Origin: Paenibacillus antarcticus
GTDB lineage: Bacteria; Bacillota; Bacilli; Paenibacillales; Paenibacillaceae
Direction: 5' to 3'
NCBI RefSeq assembly: GCF_001637225.1
Contig: NZ_LVJI01000028.1
Location: 1 to 63,513 of the forward strand
DNA: 63,513 bases
Shown one piece after another: positions 7,253-14,748 of this stretch. The notes below the pieces were generated by a model. It saw only the letters and a program-made list of their open reading frames with translations. It did no database searches and was not told the DNA's origin. Numbering within the stretch: position 1 is the stretch's first letter; every line of letters starts with the position of its first letter. The position numbers and the translations under genes are program-made.

Positions 7253-8227
7253 ATGTCTTTTAATGATATTCTAGGGCAGGATGAAGCCAAAAAAATTCTT
7301 CAGAGTGGACTACGCAAAGACAGCGTAAATCATGCATATTTATTTGATGGGCCTTCGGGAAGCGGTCAGATGAAGACGGCACGCACTTTTGCACAAGCAC
7401 TATTCTGTACTGAAATAAAGGATGATGCTTGTGGTAAATGTTTAGAATGCCGCAAAGTCGAACACGGTAATCATCCTGATTTAATTCTGATCAATCCAGA
7501 CGGGGCATCCATCAAAATTGACCAGATCCGTGGATTACAGCGGGTCTTTTCCTATCGATCGGAATCGAAGAATCCGAAAGTATACATTATTGATCATGCT
7601 GATACGATGACCAATCAAGCATCTAATAGTTTACTTAGATTTCTTGAAGAACCACCAATTCCTGCAGTTGCTATTTTGATTGCAGAGAATGTACAAGCAC
7701 TTCTCCCTACGATTCAATCAAGATCGCAGCGTGTATCATTTCATCCGTTAAGTCCTACGATGATGCTTCAAGTTCTCATTAATGAGGGGTATCCCTCACC
7801 ATTAGTTCGTTGCGCGGTCCATTTATCATCTGGATTGGAAGGATGTAGGGAACTACTTGAGCAGAATTGGTTTGCAGAAATTAGAAACGTAGTGTTACAA
7901 TTAGGGAAGGAGTCTATGGGCAGAGGGAGCACGTCTCTTATTACTGCGGGATCGAAGCTATTCAAAGCGGGACTCTCAGAACACCTAGATATCCTCTTTA
8001 ACCTGTTTCATTTGTGGTTTAAAGATATGCTGCATGTTCAATACGAAAGGCACGAAAGTATCGTTTTTATAGATCAGCTAGAGTATTTGACTTCACAGGC
8101 TCCTTCACGAACGGATGCGCAGTGGATCTCCTATATGGATCTGGCCGCAGAGGCGAAGAAGAAGTTACGTTATAATGTGAATGGACAACTCTGTCTGGAA
8201 CAATTTTTGATGGGGTTAGAAGATTGA
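7253..8227 (+). CDS. holB: DNA polymerase III, delta' subunit
   Basis: 324 residues, clamp-loader delta' subunit. MSFNDILGQDEAKK begins the AAA+ domain; a zinc finger CGKCLEC follows an upstream Cys near residue 52, and NSLLRFLEEPP is the conserved box near residue 125. The Walker A loop reads GPSGSGQMKT: the usual lysine after GxG is Gln, in keeping with a subunit that need not hydrolyse ATP. ATG 7253 has a purine-rich AAAAGGGGA upstream; the longer frame from 7223 lacks a ribosome site. It is followed by ricT and yabA, the conserved order. Confidence 0.95.
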   Translation: MSFNDILGQDEAKKILQSGLRKDSVNHAYLFDGPSGSGQMKTARTFAQALFCTEIKDDACGKCLECRKVEHGNHPDLILINPDGASIKIDQIRGLQRVFSYRSESKNPKVYIIDHADTMTNQASNSLLRFLEEPPIPAVAILIAENVQALLPTIQSRSQRVSFHPLSPTMMLQVLINEGYPSPLVRCAVHLSSGLEGCRELLEQNWFAEIRNVVLQLGKESMGRGSTSLITAGSKLFKAGLSEHLDILFNLFHLWFKDMLHVQYERHESIVFIDQLEYLTSQAPSRTDAQWISYMDLAAEAKKKLRYNVNGQLCLEQFLMGLED

Positions 8228-8288
8228 GGATGGATTGACCCCATAGATTTATAGGGAACACGAAGATGTGATGGTAGGGGGTTAGCTT

Positions 8289-9089
8289 TTGTACAGTGTA
8301 GTGGGTGTCCGGTTTAAAAAGGCCGGTAAGATCTATTATTTCGATCCATTGGACTTCCCTATTATGAAGGATCATAGCGTTATTGTTGAAACAGCGCGAG
8401 GGATCGAATACGGAAAAGTCGTCGTTGGAAAAAAAGAGGTGCAAGAATCAGACGTGGTCTTACCACTGAAGAAGGTTATTCGTATCGCGAGTGATTCCGA
8501 CGCTAGTATTGTGGAAGAGAATCAACTGGCAGCAAAAGATGCGTTTGCTACCTGTTTAAATAAAATTCGGGACCACGAACTCAAAATGAAGCTTGTGGAC
8601 GTAGAATTTACGTTTGACCGAAACAAAATTATTTTTTATTTTACGGCTGAAGGAAGAGTGGATTTCCGAGAACTTGTCAAAGACCTTGCGAGTATCTTTA
8701 GAACAAGAATTGAGCTAAGACAGATTGGTGTTCGCGATGAAGCCAAAATGTTGGGTGGAATCGGTCCGTGTGGACGAATCCTGTGTTGCTCATCTTGGCT
8801 GGGTGATTTCGAACCGGTATCTATTAAGATGGCGAAGGATCAACGATTATCGTTGAATCCAACCAAAATTTCCGGATTGTGTGGAAGACTCATGTGTTGC
8901 CTTAAGTTTGAGCATGATAACTACGAAAGTGTAAGAGAAGAACTGCCTGCCGTTGGCAAAATGGTTGTAACTGCTTTAGGAGATGGCAAAGTCGTAGGAA
9001 TCAATGCTGGTAGCCGTAGTGTTCACGTACAATTGTTCGAATTGGGCAAAGTTAAGGAACTTCCAATGGATGACGTTGTCATCAAGTAG
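8289..9089 (+). CDS. ricT: RicT (YaaT), PSP1-domain protein
   Basis: 266 residues. In B. subtilis RicT joins RicA and RicF in the Y-complex that carries iron-sulfur clusters and aids RNase Y processing, competence, biofilm and sporulation phosphorelay. MYSVVGVRFKKAGKIYYFDP and FRTRIELRQIGVRDEAK match the family. Cysteines CGRILCC (near 155) and CGRLMCC (near 196) are the cluster ligands. Start is TTG 8289 after TAGGGGG. Followed by yabA about 30 nt on. Confidence 0.96.
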   Translation: MYSVVGVRFKKAGKIYYFDPLDFPIMKDHSVIVETARGIEYGKVVVGKKEVQESDVVLPLKKVIRIASDSDASIVEENQLAAKDAFATCLNKIRDHELKMKLVDVEFTFDRNKIIFYFTAEGRVDFRELVKDLASIFRTRIELRQIGVRDEAKMLGGIGPCGRILCCSSWLGDFEPVSIKMAKDQRLSLNPTKISGLCGRLMCCLKFEHDNYESVREELPAVGKMVVTALGDGKVVGINAGSRSVHVQLFELGKVKELPMDDVVIK

Positions 9090-9119
9090 ACCAATGAGGT
9101 TACTGTTCGGGGTGGAAAC

Positions 9120-9479
9120 ATGGAAAAGAAAAATGTATTTCTACGCATGCAGGAAATGGAAGAACAAATGGAACACATGCACAGTGATTTAGGTGAGTTG
9201 AAGTTACTCGTCAAGGAACTTCTTGAAGAGAATAATCGACTTGTTTTGGAGAATGAGCGACTTCGAATTATTTTGAAAAGAGAAGCTCAACTCATGGAAG
9301 AAAGAGTCGCATCTTCTATACCACATCATCCTCATGAAGTTCTAGAAGATGTTGTTGGAGAGGGATATGATAACCTTGCAAGGTTATATCATGAAGGCTT
9401 CCATATTTGTAATGTCTATTATGGACATTTACGAACCGAAGGTGACTGTCTATTCTGTCTGTCTTTTCTGAATAAATAG
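9120..9479 (+). CDS. yabA: replication initiation control protein YabA
   Basis: 119 residues. YabA is a tetramer that ties DnaA to the sliding clamp DnaN and restrains re-initiation. Residues 1-60 form a coiled coil rich in Glu and Leu; the C-terminus carries the zinc motif with FHICNVYYG and GDCLFC. Length and layout are as in B. subtilis. It follows ricT closely and ends the operon at a strong terminator (9490-9518). Confidence 0.95.
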   Translation: MEKKNVFLRMQEMEEQMEHMHSDLGELKLLVKELLEENNRLVLENERLRIILKREAQLMEERVASSIPHHPHEVLEDVVGEGYDNLARLYHEGFHICNVYYGHLRTEGDCLFCLSFLNK

Positions 9480-9489
9480 CAAAATCAAG

Positions 9490-9518
9490 CCGTAGGGGAA
9501 ATTACCTACGGTTTTTTT
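9490..9518 (+). terminator. terminator after yabA
   Basis: CCGTAGG and CCTACGG stem with an 8-nt loop, followed by TTTTTTT. The 48-bp AT-rich repeat begins 2 nt later. Confidence 0.92.
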
Positions 9519-9519
9519 G

Positions 9520-9567
9520 AAATATAAGAAAGTATAAGTTTCATTAGGTACGCTACTTCTTATATTT
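9520..9567. repeat. 48-bp AT-rich inverted-repeat element, copy 1
   Basis: AAATATAAGAA (9520-9530) and TTCTTATATTT (9557-9567) are perfect 11-bp inverted ends of a 48-bp unit. Units with the same ends and exactly the same length are at 25185-25232 and 37412-37459. Confidence 0.75.
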
Positions 9568-9600
9568 GATTGAATAATAAAACGTGTAAGGATTGGGTAA

Positions 9601-10362
9601 ATGAATATAGATAATATAATGCTTAAAGATTCAGAACGAGTGGATGATTTATTAACGCATAATCTTCGGATCATTCAGAGCGATGAGGTATTTAGTTTTT
9701 CCATGGATGCGGTATTATTAGCAAGGTTCGCTAGCATTCCGCCCAAAGGTCGTGTACTGGATTTATGTACAGGCAATGGAGTTGTACCGTTGTTATTAAC
9801 ATCTCGTACGAAGGCTTCTATTGAAGGTATTGAAATTCAACCGAGACTTGCTGATATGGCACGTCGTAGTGTAGCGCTTAATGGGCTAGAGGAGTCCGTT
9901 GTTATTCGAGAAGGAGATCTACGTGAGCTTTATAAGGAAACGGGACATGGTATATATGATGCGATTACGGTCAACCCTCCCTATATGCCGATGAATGGCA
10001 GTGATATTAAGCTCAATGAGCATCAAGCGATAGCTCGTCATGAAATCCATTGTACGCTTGAGGAGGTACTACAAGCCTGCACACGATTAGTTCGTACCGG
10101 TGGGAAAGTAAATATGGTGCATAGACCTCAACGATTAGGTGAGTTAATGACGTTGATGCGTGAGAATCGTCTAGAGCCAAAGCGAATTCGGTTTGTACAT
10201 TCGCGTGCAGGCTCAGAAGCTAATATGGTATTGATCGAGGCGTTACGTGACGGCAAGCCAGACGTTCGAATTCTACCTCCACTGATTGTATATAATGAGC
10301 ACAACGAATACTGCCAAGAATTATTAGATATTTACTATGGGTCCAAAAAAAAAAGAAATTAA
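9601..10362 (+). CDS. trmN6: TrmN6-type tRNA1(Val) adenine methyltransferase (YabB)
   Basis: 253 residues, SAM-dependent N6-adenine methyltransferase of the YabB/YfiC group, which methylates A37 of tRNA1(Val) in E. coli. SAM motif I is VLDLCTGNGVVP near residue 52-63 and the catalytic NPPY is near residue 127. ATG 9601 follows a weak GGATTGGG; ATG 9619 is possible. The 3' end contains a run of ten A (10345-10354). It is followed at once by rsmI; yazA, which lies between them in B. subtilis, is absent. Confidence 0.9.
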   Translation: MNIDNIMLKDSERVDDLLTHNLRIIQSDEVFSFSMDAVLLARFASIPPKGRVLDLCTGNGVVPLLLTSRTKASIEGIEIQPRLADMARRSVALNGLEESVVIREGDLRELYKETGHGIYDAITVNPPYMPMNGSDIKLNEHQAIARHEIHCTLEEVLQACTRLVRTGGKVNMVHRPQRLGELMTLMRENRLEPKRIRFVHSRAGSEANMVLIEALRDGKPDVRILPPLIVYNEHNEYCQELLDIYYGSKKKRN

Positions 10363-10375
10363 AAGAGGGTGCAGT

Positions 10376-11254
10376 ATGAGTATTCAGAAGCAAAGTAGTT
10401 TTCAAGGGGAAACAACAAGCGGTTCGTTGTATCTTGTGGGTACACCCATAGGAAATTTAGAAGATATCACCTTCCGTGCAGTAAGAACATTGAAAGAATG
10501 TGACATTATTGCTGCCGAAGATACACGTCAGACGCGAAAGTTATTAACTCATTTTGAAATAACACCTCAATTGTTATTTAGTTATCACGAGCACAATAAG
10601 GTCGCAAGTGGGCCAGAATTAATTCGATATATAATAGAAGGAAAAAATTTAGCACTTGTGAGTGATGCTGGTCTACCAGCCATATCAGATCCTGGATCAG
10701 ACCTTGTGAAGTTAGCCATAGCCGCAGGAATTTCTGTGATTCCCATCCCAGGTGCTAACGCAGCCCTATCCGCATTAATTGTGTCAGGGTTATCGACTGA
10801 ACGGTTTACATTTGCGGGGTTCTTGCCTCGTGACCGAAAAGATATTCAGAGTGTTCTATCCTCCTTGCAGTATGCCCAAGGTACCCTATTATTCTATGAG
10901 TCACCTCATCGGATTATTAAAACGTTAAGTTACTTGCTAGAAACACTGGGCAATCGTCAAGTTGTACTTGCACGTGAAATAACGAAGAGATATGAAGAAA
11001 TGGTACGTGGTAACGTTGAAGAATGTTTGACTTGGTTAGCTGAGCATGCACCGATAGGAGAATATGTCGTTGTTGTGGAGGGGGCAAGTAAGGAAGATGA
11101 ACAGGCGCAGAGGGATGCCTGGTGGCAGGACTTATCTTTAGAAGAGCATGTTACACACTATGAAAAAGAGGGAGAAACACGTAAAGATGCGATGAAAAGA
11201 ACAGCAACCGATCGTGGCGTCTCGAAAAGAGATATTTATAATTCCTTACTGTAA
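10376..11254 (+). CDS. rsmI: 16S rRNA (cytidine-1402-2'-O) methyltransferase RsmI
   Basis: 292 residues, tetrapyrrole-methylase fold. It methylates the ribose of C1402 in 16S rRNA, near the P site. LYLVGTPIGNLEDITFRA and AAEDTRQTRKLLTHFEI at the N-terminus, then VSDAGLPAISDPG and PIPGANAALSALIVSGL, are diagnostic. ATG 10376 (MSIQKQSS) has AAAAGAGGGTG upstream; the longer frame from 10337 reads through the A-run and has no ribosome site. It follows the trmN6 gene by 13 nt. Confidence 0.96.
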   Translation: MSIQKQSSFQGETTSGSLYLVGTPIGNLEDITFRAVRTLKECDIIAAEDTRQTRKLLTHFEITPQLLFSYHEHNKVASGPELIRYIIEGKNLALVSDAGLPAISDPGSDLVKLAIAAGISVIPIPGANAALSALIVSGLSTERFTFAGFLPRDRKDIQSVLSSLQYAQGTLLFYESPHRIIKTLSYLLETLGNRQVVLAREITKRYEEMVRGNVEECLTWLAEHAPIGEYVVVVEGASKEDEQAQRDAWWQDLSLEEHVTHYEKEGETRKDAMKRTATDRGVSKRDIYNSLL

Positions 11255-11276
11255 ATGTGTTGTTTATACAATAAGC

Positions 11277-11315
11277 AAAAAAAATGCCTTCTCAGCTTTT
11301 AATAAAGCTGGGAAG
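11277..11315 (-). terminator. abrB: abrB terminator
   Basis: Read on the - strand, CTTCCCAGCTTT and AAAGCTGAGAAG pair (one G-U) around ATTA, then GCATTTTTTTT follows. It points leftward, so it ends abrB rather than rsmI. Confidence 0.75.
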
Positions 11316-11409
11316 ACATCAAGGAGATATTAAAAAGGTTTGAATTAATAAATTTATTATTCCTATTATAACCTATTTCAGAATATAAGAAAATATAAGT
11401 TTTTCTTAA

Positions 11410-11661
11410 TTAAATAGTTACAGGTGTAGGAATTTCTGAGATACATTCATTACAAACAATTTTACCTTTGAAATAGATAACATTCTCAGCGTTGCCACAG
11501 AAGATACAAGCTGGTTCATATTTCTTAAGTATAATGCGTTCGCCATCAACGTAGATTTCTAGAGCATCTTTCTCTCCGATGCCTAGCGTACGACGCAATT
11601 CGATTGGAATAACTACCCGTCCTAGTTCATCTACTTTTCTTACGATTCCTGTTGATTTCAT
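11410..11661 (-). CDS. abrB: transition-state regulator AbrB
   Basis: 83 residues (84 from 11664). MKSTGIVRKVDELGRVVIPIELRRTLG is nearly identical to B. subtilis AbrB, the global repressor of stationary-phase genes; residues 1-52 are the swapped-hairpin DNA-binding domain. The C-terminal third differs: CIFC and CNEC form a likely zinc ribbon in place of the B. subtilis tail. AGGAG lies 11 nt before 11661. A sigma-A promoter with extended -10 is at 11738-11766, and a consensus Spo0A box is at about +17 to +23, matching the way Spo0A~P represses abrB in B. subtilis. Divergent from the HD-hydrolase gene. Confidence 0.95.
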   Translation of the reverse strand: MKSTGIVRKVDELGRVVIPIELRRTLGIGEKDALEIYVDGERIILKKYEPACIFCGNAENVIYFKGKIVCNECISEIPTPVTI

Positions 11662-11707
11662 CATATTTATTGTTGCTCCTCTCGAATATCCAATTAAAAT
11701 GCCACGA

Positions 11708-11714
11708 TTCGACA
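11708..11714 (-). promoter_or_regulatory. abrB: Spo0A box in abrB leader
   Basis: TGTCGAA on the - strand, a perfect core 0A box, about 17-23 nt downstream of the inferred abrB transcription start; B. subtilis abrB has its 0A boxes in the same place. Confidence 0.65.
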
Positions 11715-11737
11715 TAATTCTTGCTTTAGTGATATTT

Positions 11738-11766
11738 ATAATACCAACCTTTCCCAAATTAGTCAA
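11738..11766 (-). promoter_or_regulatory. abrB: sigma-A promoter of abrB
   Basis: On the - strand TTGACT (11761-11766), 17 nt, TATTAT (11738-11743) with TGG before it (extended -10). Start of transcription expected near 11731. Confidence 0.75.
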
Positions 11767-11892
11767 CCCGTAATTCATATAAAAAATAGGTACTATTATG
11801 GAAAAGTGTTGTATTATACGACATTACATATAAAATAAGTGATAAGAATAACTAAAATTAATGTCGTTTTATAAATAAATAATACGACTCAA

Positions 11893-11909
11893 TATGACAT
11901 TTTTCGACA
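11893..11909 (-). promoter_or_regulatory. candidate tandem Spo0A boxes
   Basis: On the - strand TGTCGAA (11903-11909) followed 10 bp on by TGTCATA (11893-11899), the spacing of a Spo0A dimer site. They overlap the likely promoter of the HD-hydrolase gene. Two weaker TGTCGT(A/T) sites lie at 11817-11823 and 11863-11869. Confidence 0.5.
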
Positions 11910-11956
11910 TGGTTTATCATATTGTGTAAATGCAATGACAAAGGAGTGTAAATGAT

Positions 11957-13243
11957 ATGATGCGCCCTCTTAATGAAGAGAAGGTTTTCAAAGATCCAGT
12001 TCATAATTATATCCATGTACAGGATACAACGATTTGGCGATTGATCAATACAGCTGAATTTCAACGGCTACGTCGTATTCGTCAGTTAGGGACATCTTAT
12101 TTCACTTTTCATGGTGCTGAACATAGTCGGTTCTCACACTCATTAGGGGTCTATGAGATTACAAGGCAGATCATTTCGTTGTTTGAAAGAAACCAGTACG
12201 CTGATTGGCCCAAGGAAGAGAAGTTACTGACACTTTGCGCTGCCTTGCTACATGATCTAGGACATGGACCGTTCTCTCATTCTATAGAAGAAGCTTTTGA
12301 CATGAATCATGAAGAGTGGACTTGCCGAATCATTCTGGGAGACACCGAAATACATAACATTCTATGTGAGGTGGATCCTGAATTACCAGCAAAGGTTGCT
12401 TCTGTTATTGCAAAAACTTATGATAAACCCATTGTTGTCAATCTCGTATCTAGCCCACTGGACGCCGATAGGATGGATTACTTACTCCGAGACGCATATT
12501 ATACGGGTGTAAATTACGGTACCATCGATATCGATCGTATCATTCGGATGTTAAGACCCCATCATGGACGAATTGTGGTGAAAGAATCGGGAATGCATGC
12601 TGTTGAAGATTATCTTATGTCAAGATACCAAATGTACTGGCAAGTGTATTTTCATCCTGTGACAAGAAGTTCAGAAATGTTGTTACGACTTATCTTTAAG
12701 CGGGCTAAGGAATTGTATTATAGTGGGTTCCAATTCGAGTTCATGATGAAGCCAATCGTCAGTTTATTTGAAGATCACTTAAGCGTTGAGCAGTATTTGA
12801 AATTGGACGAGGCTCTGATTCAGACTGCATTTATGCAATGGGTTATGGAGAAGGATCCTTTACTTAGTCAGCTTTGCGAGCGATTCATGCATCGAAGACT
12901 GTATAAATATGTAGAGTTAGAACCGCAGAATCTGAATATGATTAATGAAATCCGTGAAGCATTTGTTCAAGCGGGTTTGGATCCAGATTATGATCTGGTT
13001 GTTGATTTCCCAAGCGATCTTCCCTACGATATATTTCATCCAGGAGATGAGGTTAGTCAGAAACAAATTTTATTATTAGACCGACAAGACAGATTACAAG
13101 AAATATCCGAAGTGTCAGATATTGTACGATCGATAAGTGGTCTACATCGCGGCAAAGTTCACCTATATTTCCCAGAAGAGAAAATTGAGACAGCATTATC
13201 GCTGTTTTCTCCTTCTATTACCCAAATTTTCAAGGATTATTGA
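11957..13243 (+). CDS. HD-domain phosphohydrolase (YwfO-like)
   Basis: 428 residues, HD-superfamily metal-dependent phosphohydrolase related to YwfO and dGTP triphosphohydrolases. EHSRFSHSLGV near residue 52 and LLHDLGHGPFSHS near residue 94 give the metal-binding His and HD residues; DADRMDYLLRDAYYTG near residue 170 is also conserved. Likely a nucleotide (dNTP) hydrolase, but substrate is not proven by sequence. AAGGAG sits 10 nt before ATG 11957. It is divergent from abrB and occupies the place where B. subtilis has metS. Candidate Spo0A boxes lie in its promoter region. Confidence 0.88.
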   Translation: MMRPLNEEKVFKDPVHNYIHVQDTTIWRLINTAEFQRLRRIRQLGTSYFTFHGAEHSRFSHSLGVYEITRQIISLFERNQYADWPKEEKLLTLCAALLHDLGHGPFSHSIEEAFDMNHEEWTCRIILGDTEIHNILCEVDPELPAKVASVIAKTYDKPIVVNLVSSPLDADRMDYLLRDAYYTGVNYGTIDIDRIIRMLRPHHGRIVVKESGMHAVEDYLMSRYQMYWQVYFHPVTRSSEMLLRLIFKRAKELYYSGFQFEFMMKPIVSLFEDHLSVEQYLKLDEALIQTAFMQWVMEKDPLLSQLCERFMHRRLYKYVELEPQNLNMINEIREAFVQAGLDPDYDLVVDFPSDLPYDIFHPGDEVSQKQILLLDRQDRLQEISEVSDIVRSISGLHRGKVHLYFPEEKIETALSLFSPSITQIFKDY

Positions 13244-13285
13244 CATAGAATTTGAAGTTGTTACTCACAAGAAGGGGGTTATTTC

Positions 13286-14056
13286 ATGATGTTGTTCGAC
13301 ACACATACGCATCTTGATGCACCGCAATTCGACGAAGACCGTGAAGAGGTTATTGCACGTTGTATTGAAGGTGGAGTAAGTAAAATGGTCAATGTCGGTT
13401 TTAATCGGGAGACCATCCCAACGACCATGGCGTTGGCAGAGAAATACGATTTCATCTATGCGGCAGTTGGGTGGCATCCGCAAGATGCGATTACGATGAA
13501 AGAGGGAGACCTAGAATGGATCGCATCTTTATGCCAACATGAGAAAGTTGTCGCTATTGGTGAAATTGGGTTGGACTATTATTGGGATACATCTCCTAAA
13601 GATATTCAACACAAAGTGTTTCGCCAGCAAATCGGACTTGCCCGTGAGATCAAGATGCCCATCGTGATCCATAATCGAGATGCACACGAAGATGTGGTAA
13701 GAATTTTAAGAGAAGAGAAGGCTCATGAGGTTGGTGGTATTATGCACTCTTACTCGGGGAGTTGGGAAACCGCTAAAATGTGTCTTGATATGGGCTTTCA
13801 TTTGTCTTTCGGAGGTCCGATCACATTCAAAAATGCAAAGCAACCTAAAGAGGTACTTGCTCAGGTGCCAATGGACCGATTATTGATCGAAACAGACTCA
13901 CCTTATCTTACGCCACATCCATATCGAGGAAAGCGAAATGAGTCTGCTCATGTTAGGTTGGTGGCAGAGGCTGCGGCCCAGATTAAAGGTGTTGATATCG
14001 AAGAAATAGCCCGAATAACGACCCGAAATGCACTGGATTTATTTGGTATATTATAA
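13286..14056 (+). CDS. yabD: TatD-family metal-dependent DNase (YabD)
   Basis: 256 residues, TIM-barrel metal hydrolase. LFDTHTHLDAPQF carries the first HxH metal pair, GEIGLDYYWD the Glu ligand, PIVIHNRDAHED a His ligand and LLIETDSPYL the last Asp; complete active site. TatD proteins are 3'-5' DNases thought to act in DNA repair. AAGGGGG lies about 8 nt before ATG 13286. No terminator is obvious after it; the c-di-AMP riboswitch region follows. Confidence 0.95.
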   Translation: MMLFDTHTHLDAPQFDEDREEVIARCIEGGVSKMVNVGFNRETIPTTMALAEKYDFIYAAVGWHPQDAITMKEGDLEWIASLCQHEKVVAIGEIGLDYYWDTSPKDIQHKVFRQQIGLAREIKMPIVIHNRDAHEDVVRILREEKAHEVGGIMHSYSGSWETAKMCLDMGFHLSFGGPITFKNAKQPKEVLAQVPMDRLLIETDSPYLTPHPYRGKRNESAHVRLVAEAAAQIKGVDIEEIARITTRNALDLFGIL

Positions 14057-14178
14057 AAATGGGAGTAAATATGGTGTAAAAGCAAGCATGAGCGACCAAT
14101 ATGTGTCTGAGGGTGACCAAAAGCGAGGATATTACAATTTTTTAACCATTTATTCAGAATTTTGTGGTTGATTGGTGC

Positions 14179-14208
14179 TTTACAACATGCATAGAAACGC
14201 GATATCAT
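14179..14208 (+). promoter_or_regulatory. candidate promoter of riboswitch transcript
   Basis: TTTACA (14179-14184), 18 nt, TATCAT (14203-14208), about 50 nt upstream of the aptamer. Reasonable sigma-A match. Confidence 0.5.
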
Positions 14209-14257
14209 CTTTTCAGTGATATGAGCTGATCGGATTTTGATAGCTTATTATTTTCTT

Positions 14258-14470
14258 GAACCAGTCTCGCTGAATCTCCGAACGTTGGAGAACGGGGGAA
14301 CCAATACGAAATGGAACTGATGAAGTGTTCAGCATATGTCGTATTTGATTTCTTTTATTGGGTCTTTGGGGTGAATTTAAAGGCATCCGCCATGAGCGGT
14401 TGACCTAAGATAGGGCGACTCTCTTTCGTCCAAACCCGACAGCTAACCTCGTAAGCGTTATGAAGAGAGG
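14258..14470 (+). ncRNA. cyclic di-AMP riboswitch (ydaO/yuaA type)
   Basis: Large aptamer with the family's conserved blocks: GAACGGGGGAACCAA near 14289, GGGGTGAA near 14369, and TTTCGTCCAAACCCGACAGC followed by TAACCTCGTAAGCG to 14457; the closing stem is CGCT (14268) with AGCG (14454). In Bacillus this riboswitch turns OFF genes for cell-wall enzymes and potassium uptake when c-di-AMP is high. Here an intrinsic terminator (14509-14559) is the likely expression platform and the controlled gene is the 3D-domain protein at 14749, a known type of target. Confidence 0.88.
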
Positions 14471-14508
14471 CAACCTCGTGCATGTATTTCCGTTTATTCA
14501 GATATCGG

Positions 14509-14559
14509 GAAGCCACGAAAGAGTTCCTCTAACTCTTTCTTATGGCTTCTTTTGTTTTT
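14509..14559 (+). terminator. riboswitch terminator
   Basis: GAAGCCA and TGGCTTC enclose an inner AAAGAGTT/AACTCTTT stem; TTTTGTTTTT follows. Lies after the c-di-AMP aptamer and before the controlled gene, so it is the likely off-switch. Confidence 0.85.
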
Positions 14560-14611
14560 GAATAAAGACAATGTTGTCATCATACTCTTGTTTAACAGGG
14601 GGGTGACAAAC

Positions 14612-14656
14612 ATGACGAGCAGACTGGTACATGATGCAGGATACTCGTGGTTCTAA
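14612..14656 (+). CDS. 14-residue leader ORF (hypothetical)
   Basis: ATG 14612 lies 8 nt after AGGGGGGTG, a strong ribosome site, and reads MTSRLVHDAGYSWF then TAA. Its last codons lie in a hairpin made by CAGGATACT (14637-14645) and AGTATCCTG (14657-14665). It sits between the riboswitch terminator and the yabE-type gene. A leader peptide or just an accidental start; nothing shows that it is translated. Confidence 0.35.
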   Translation: MTSRLVHDAGYSWF

Positions 14657-14665
14657 AGTATCCTG
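14637..14665 (+). promoter_or_regulatory. hairpin over leader ORF end
   Basis: Perfect 9-bp stem CAGGATACT / AGTATCCTG with an 11-nt loop holding the leader ORF's last codons and part of its stop. No T-run follows. The same stem bases occur in the terminator at 52866-52920. Confidence 0.6.
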
Positions 14666-14748
14666 TAAAAAAATTTATAATAGTCACGTCAATCGCAGAT
14701 CTCATATATGGTTACTTAGACGGCGAGGCTATGAAGGAGGATCGGAAA

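Noticed and set aside
14647..14748. N-terminal extension of the YabE-like protein
   Set aside because: Open frame only; it starts inside the leader hairpin and lacks a ribosome site, whereas GTG 14749 has AAGGAGG at 8 nt.
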